Part shown: piece by piece, positions 61,568-64,000 of the stretch
How the letters are laid out: each line of letters starts with the position of its first letter
How positions within the stretch are numbered: position 1 is the stretch's first letter
Source of the DNA: Arcicella rigui
GTDB lineage: Bacteria > Bacteroidota > Bacteroidia > Cytophagales > Spirosomataceae
Direction of reading: 5' to 3'
Assembly: GCF_034929435.1 (NCBI RefSeq)
Contig: NZ_JAYFUM010000004.1
Coordinates: 53,117-117,116, forward strand
DNA length: 64,000 bases
The notes under the pieces: model-generated
Database searches by the model: none
Told to the model about the DNA's origin: nothing
Seen by the model: the letters and a program-made list of their open reading frames with translations, nothing else
Position numbers and translations under genes: made by a program

Positions 61568-63277
61568 TTAATACTTCCAACTACTTAAATCTGCCCCTTT
61601 AGGTGCTGATTCTTCTATTCTTTTCAGAATTTTTGGTAGATACATGGTATTATATCGTAATCTGGAAATATAATTTGGCTGATTAGGGTCGCCGTTCCAA
61701 CAATGTTCTGCACGGTCGCCGTAGGTAACTTCTCCATCATAAGTTGGATTTTTTGCACCTTTCAGAAAATCTTCCATTAAATATACCGCATTATTCAAGT
61801 AATAATTATCCATATCACCACAATAAATATGGATTTTACCTTGCAGTTTAGGGCCTAATTTTGCCCAATCTCTTTTTAAAATATGAAGTAAATCAAAGTT
61901 TTCTTTCCAATAAGCGGCTACTTCTTTATCAATCACGCCTGTTTTCTTATCAAAAATCCTTTTTGGATAACCATCTTTTCCTACGGGCGAATAAACAGCT
62001 TCCCAAATATCCCATTGTCCTCCCGAACGGGTTTTATCACCAATGGCTAATTCATGATAATTCATATCTTCAACTGTACATTGTACTTTGCCAAGATAAT
62101 CTCTTTTACCCGGAATTGGGGTTCGTTTCCACGGACTTTCATAATAATAAGCATTTGAATATTGATATAAATCTATTGATGAATAAGCTTGAAAAGAAAT
62201 TGGGTCAGGACAAGCCGCAAAGCAACCATTGTATTCATCTGGATAGAAAATCTGTGCCGCTAAAGATTCCCAGCCTCCAGTAGAACCACCGTAGAGAAAT
62301 CTCGCCCAACCTTGACCAATTCCTCTAAATTGCTTTTCAATGTAAGGAATCAATTCATAAGTAATAGCATCGCCATAAGGCCCAAGGTTAGCAGAATTAA
62401 CGGCATAAGAATCATCATAAAATTGATTAGCATGCTGAATCTCAATGATTAACATTCTGGGAAAATCTTTACTTGTCCACTGTTTATAAAAATTATACGC
62501 CTCCTCTTTTACGATTTTATTATAGCCATAAATATTAAAACGAGCAGAAAAATCGTCCGTTTTCATATCTGCTGGCGGAGGCGTTTCGCTAAAACCAGAA
62601 AAATCAGCAGGAAAATGTCCGTGAAAGATAGCCAAAGGATAATGAGCCTCTGGATGCGTATCAAATCCTTCAGGAATTAGCACATTTGCTCCCAAATAAA
62701 TATCTCTACCCCAAAATTTACTAAGCAACTCGCTCTTCATTTTGATATGTTTGATATACTTCGTGTCTTTGGGTGGAGCAATGGGCGGAATTTCTTTGCT
62801 AATACTAAGTTGTATAGTCTGTTTACTACCTTTTTTGAGTGTAATTTTTATAGGAACACTATAAATATTACCGGGAGCATCATTAAACCGCTGACCTTCG
62901 CCTCTGTCCATCGGTAGTTTTACAACATGACCATCAGCTTTATGAAAAGTTTCGTATTTATGGAGTAATACTTGTGCAAAATACTCACCAGCGGGAATTT
63001 GACTAATACTTCTAATCGGATAGCCAAAAGCTTTGTCGTCGATAATAATAGATTGATTAGGTTTCCAATCATTTACATCGATACCAAACATCAATTGCGA
63101 ATCGGCATCATCACTGACCTGTCTGCGAGGTTCTTTTTTATCATTATTGGCAACAAACAACATCAGTCGTCCGTCTAAAGCCTTATTAGAAAGGCTTTTA
63201 TCAAAAGTAACCGAAAACCTTTGTGCCGTCGTCACAAAAGAATACAGCACAAAAAAGAGAGCTAAAGATTTTTTCAT
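61568..63277 (-). CDS. Secreted protein with an alpha/beta-hydrolase (esterase-like) domain
   Basis: A 569-residue exported protein. The signal peptide MKKSLALFFVLYSFVTTAQ follows the ATG at 63277; an upstream ATG would add 11 residues. The N-terminal 150 residues are beta-rich. From about 190 the sequence resembles putative esterases: LGANVLIPEGFD, the YPLAIFHGHF strand, and a nucleophile-type motif YGGSTGGWESLAAQIF near 330 (GGSTGG). The acid and His are less certain (YCGDMDNYY and GDRAEHCWNGDP near the end). Substrate unknown. Confidence 0.75.
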   Translation of the reverse strand: MKKSLALFFVLYSFVTTAQRFSVTFDKSLSNKALDGRLMLFVANNDKKEPRRQVSDDADSQLMFGIDVNDWKPNQSIIIDDKAFGYPIRSISQIPAGEYFAQVLLHKYETFHKADGHVVKLPMDRGEGQRFNDAPGNIYSVPIKITLKKGSKQTIQLSISKEIPPIAPPKDTKYIKHIKMKSELLSKFWGRDIYLGANVLIPEGFDTHPEAHYPLAIFHGHFPADFSGFSETPPPADMKTDDFSARFNIYGYNKIVKEEAYNFYKQWTSKDFPRMLIIEIQHANQFYDDSYAVNSANLGPYGDAITYELIPYIEKQFRGIGQGWARFLYGGSTGGWESLAAQIFYPDEYNGCFAACPDPISFQAYSSIDLYQYSNAYYYESPWKRTPIPGKRDYLGKVQCTVEDMNYHELAIGDKTRSGGQWDIWEAVYSPVGKDGYPKRIFDKKTGVIDKEVAAYWKENFDLLHILKRDWAKLGPKLQGKIHIYCGDMDNYYLNNAVYLMEDFLKGAKNPTYDGEVTYGDRAEHCWNGDPNQPNYISRLRYNTMYLPKILKRIEESAPKGADLSSWKY

Positions 63278-63362
63278 TATGAATTTGTTGAAGATGAAAA
63301 TTGTATTCAAAGACTAATCTAAATATATTAAAAAATAATTACAGTAAGATAAAACCTTGCAT

Positions 63363-63854
63363 TTATTGCTTTGATTGATTTTGTTTTTGAGCATCTAAAA
63401 TCCAATCAAATAAATACTTTTCATCATAATCAACCTTGAATTTCTCTAAGAATTGTTTATACTCTTCTTTAAATGATTGTTTTTTATGATGTGCTTTTTG
63501 ATTGTGTATATACCAATAAACATTGTCTATATGAGAGTGACTATATGAAAATGCACCATATCCCTCTTGCCAACTAAACTTATGTTTAGATAATTTATTT
63601 TCATTAATAAATTCATTACTTGATTTCTTGACTTCTCTTACCAAATCGCTGATACTACAACTGGGCTTCATCCCAATTAAAATGTGGATATGGTCAGGCA
63701 TACCATTGATGGCAATCAGTTTTTGACCTTTATTTTGTATGATGCCTGTGATGTATTCGTATAATCTGTCTTCCCAATCTGGTAGAATTAAAGCTTCTCT
63801 GTTCTTTACAGCAAATACGATTTGGATATAAATTTGTGAAAATGTTGAAGGCAT
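63363..63854 (-). CDS. IS200/IS605-family transposase-like protein
   Basis: A 163-residue Y1/HUH single-strand transposase. The start STFSQIYIQIVFAVKNREALI and the HUH motif MPDHIHILIGMKP are clear; the Tyr region is VYWYIHNQKAHHKKQSF. The length is somewhat above the 130-150 residues of simple IS200 enzymes, with an extra C-terminal tail. No typical terminal hairpins were recognised nearby, so it may be a lone or domesticated copy rather than a complete IS. Confidence 0.88.
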   Translation of the reverse strand: MPSTFSQIYIQIVFAVKNREALILPDWEDRLYEYITGIIQNKGQKLIAINGMPDHIHILIGMKPSCSISDLVREVKKSSNEFINENKLSKHKFSWQEGYGAFSYSHSHIDNVYWYIHNQKAHHKKQSFKEEYKQFLEKFKVDYDEKYLFDWILDAQKQNQSKQ

Positions 63855-64000
63855 ATCTATTTTTATTTTAGGTTTTGAATAGAAGTCATCTTGACTTTTT
63901 AATTTTCTTAATTGCCATGATAATAAAAGCTATAAAGTTAAATCCCATCCAACTTGAAAGAGTTGTATCAAATCGATTTAACAAAGACCTATAACTATCT

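Noticed and set aside
1..64000. tRNA, rRNA and replication-origin signals
   Set aside because: I looked for tRNA-like T-loop words, rRNA segments and DnaA-box clusters and found none convincing.

Overview
The window comes from an AT-rich chromosome of a Bacteroidota bacterium, most likely of the Cytophagales type. The evidence is the near absence of Shine-Dalgarno signals, several -7 boxes of the Bacteroidota form TAnnTTTG, a three-domain IspG, a GH3-family adenylate-former, a Tat-exported GH109 protein, and two DUF families common in that phylum. The genus cannot be fixed from the sequence alone.

Layout. 0-18.7 kb is ordinary chromosome: trpS, a DUF2461 protein, a membrane EEP phosphatase, an OmpR-type two-component pair, a CDF cation exporter divergent from a NUDIX hydrolase, a LysE exporter, a GH3-like enzyme, surE, an acyltransferase, a GNAT, trhO, a TIR-like/TPR protein resembling biological-conflict effectors, small genes, and ispG. 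From 18.7 to 39.97 kb there is one large CRISPR-Cas island, all on the minus strand. Transcription would run cas6(II) - WYL regulator - cas6(I) - cas5 - cas3 - cas8 - cas7 - RAYT transposase - cas4 - cas1 - cas2 - leader - an array of about 132 repeats and 131 spacers (8.75 kb) - hicA - three decayed repeat units - hicB. The gene set is type I-B-like and closest in layout to the variant once called PGING. 40-64 kb is again mostly housekeeping: an isoquinoline-oxidoreductase-like molybdenum hydroxylase pair, an AraC regulator with an acetyltransferase, a sugar kinase/nucleotidyltransferase pair, GH109, queD-folE, an SDR, a slipin, dnaE, a lipoprotein, trxA, an aminotransferase, an S10 peptidase, a large putative esterase and an IS200-like transposase.

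How the parts fit. Cas1-Cas2-Cas4 write the array; Cas6 cuts its transcript; Cas5-Cas7-Cas8 carry the crRNA; Cas3 degrades the target. The orientation is fixed by four independent signs: the ATTGAAAT handle at the 3' end of the minus-strand repeat, repeat decay at the low-coordinate end, the leader lying next to cas2, and two adjacent near-identical spacers that share their PAM-proximal end.

Most unusual points. (1) A HicA toxin gene sits at the trailer end of the array and is separated from its HicB partner by three degenerate repeat-spacer units, a layout that recalls crRNA-regulated toxin modules. (2) Two over-long spacers (61 and 60 nt) each consist of the first 24 or 23 nt of the neighbouring older spacer plus exactly 37 new nt, the footprint expected if the second Cas1-Cas2 integration fell inside the old spacer. 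(3) A RAYT transposase with a perfect 28-bp inverted pair of REP-like palindromes splits interference from adaptation genes. (4) Intergenic repeat families have entered reading frames without breaking them in cas4, ispG and the molybdenum hydroxylase gene. (5) A 189-bp MITE-like element with an 11-bp target duplication interrupts one of these repeats. No tRNA or rRNA gene was recognised.
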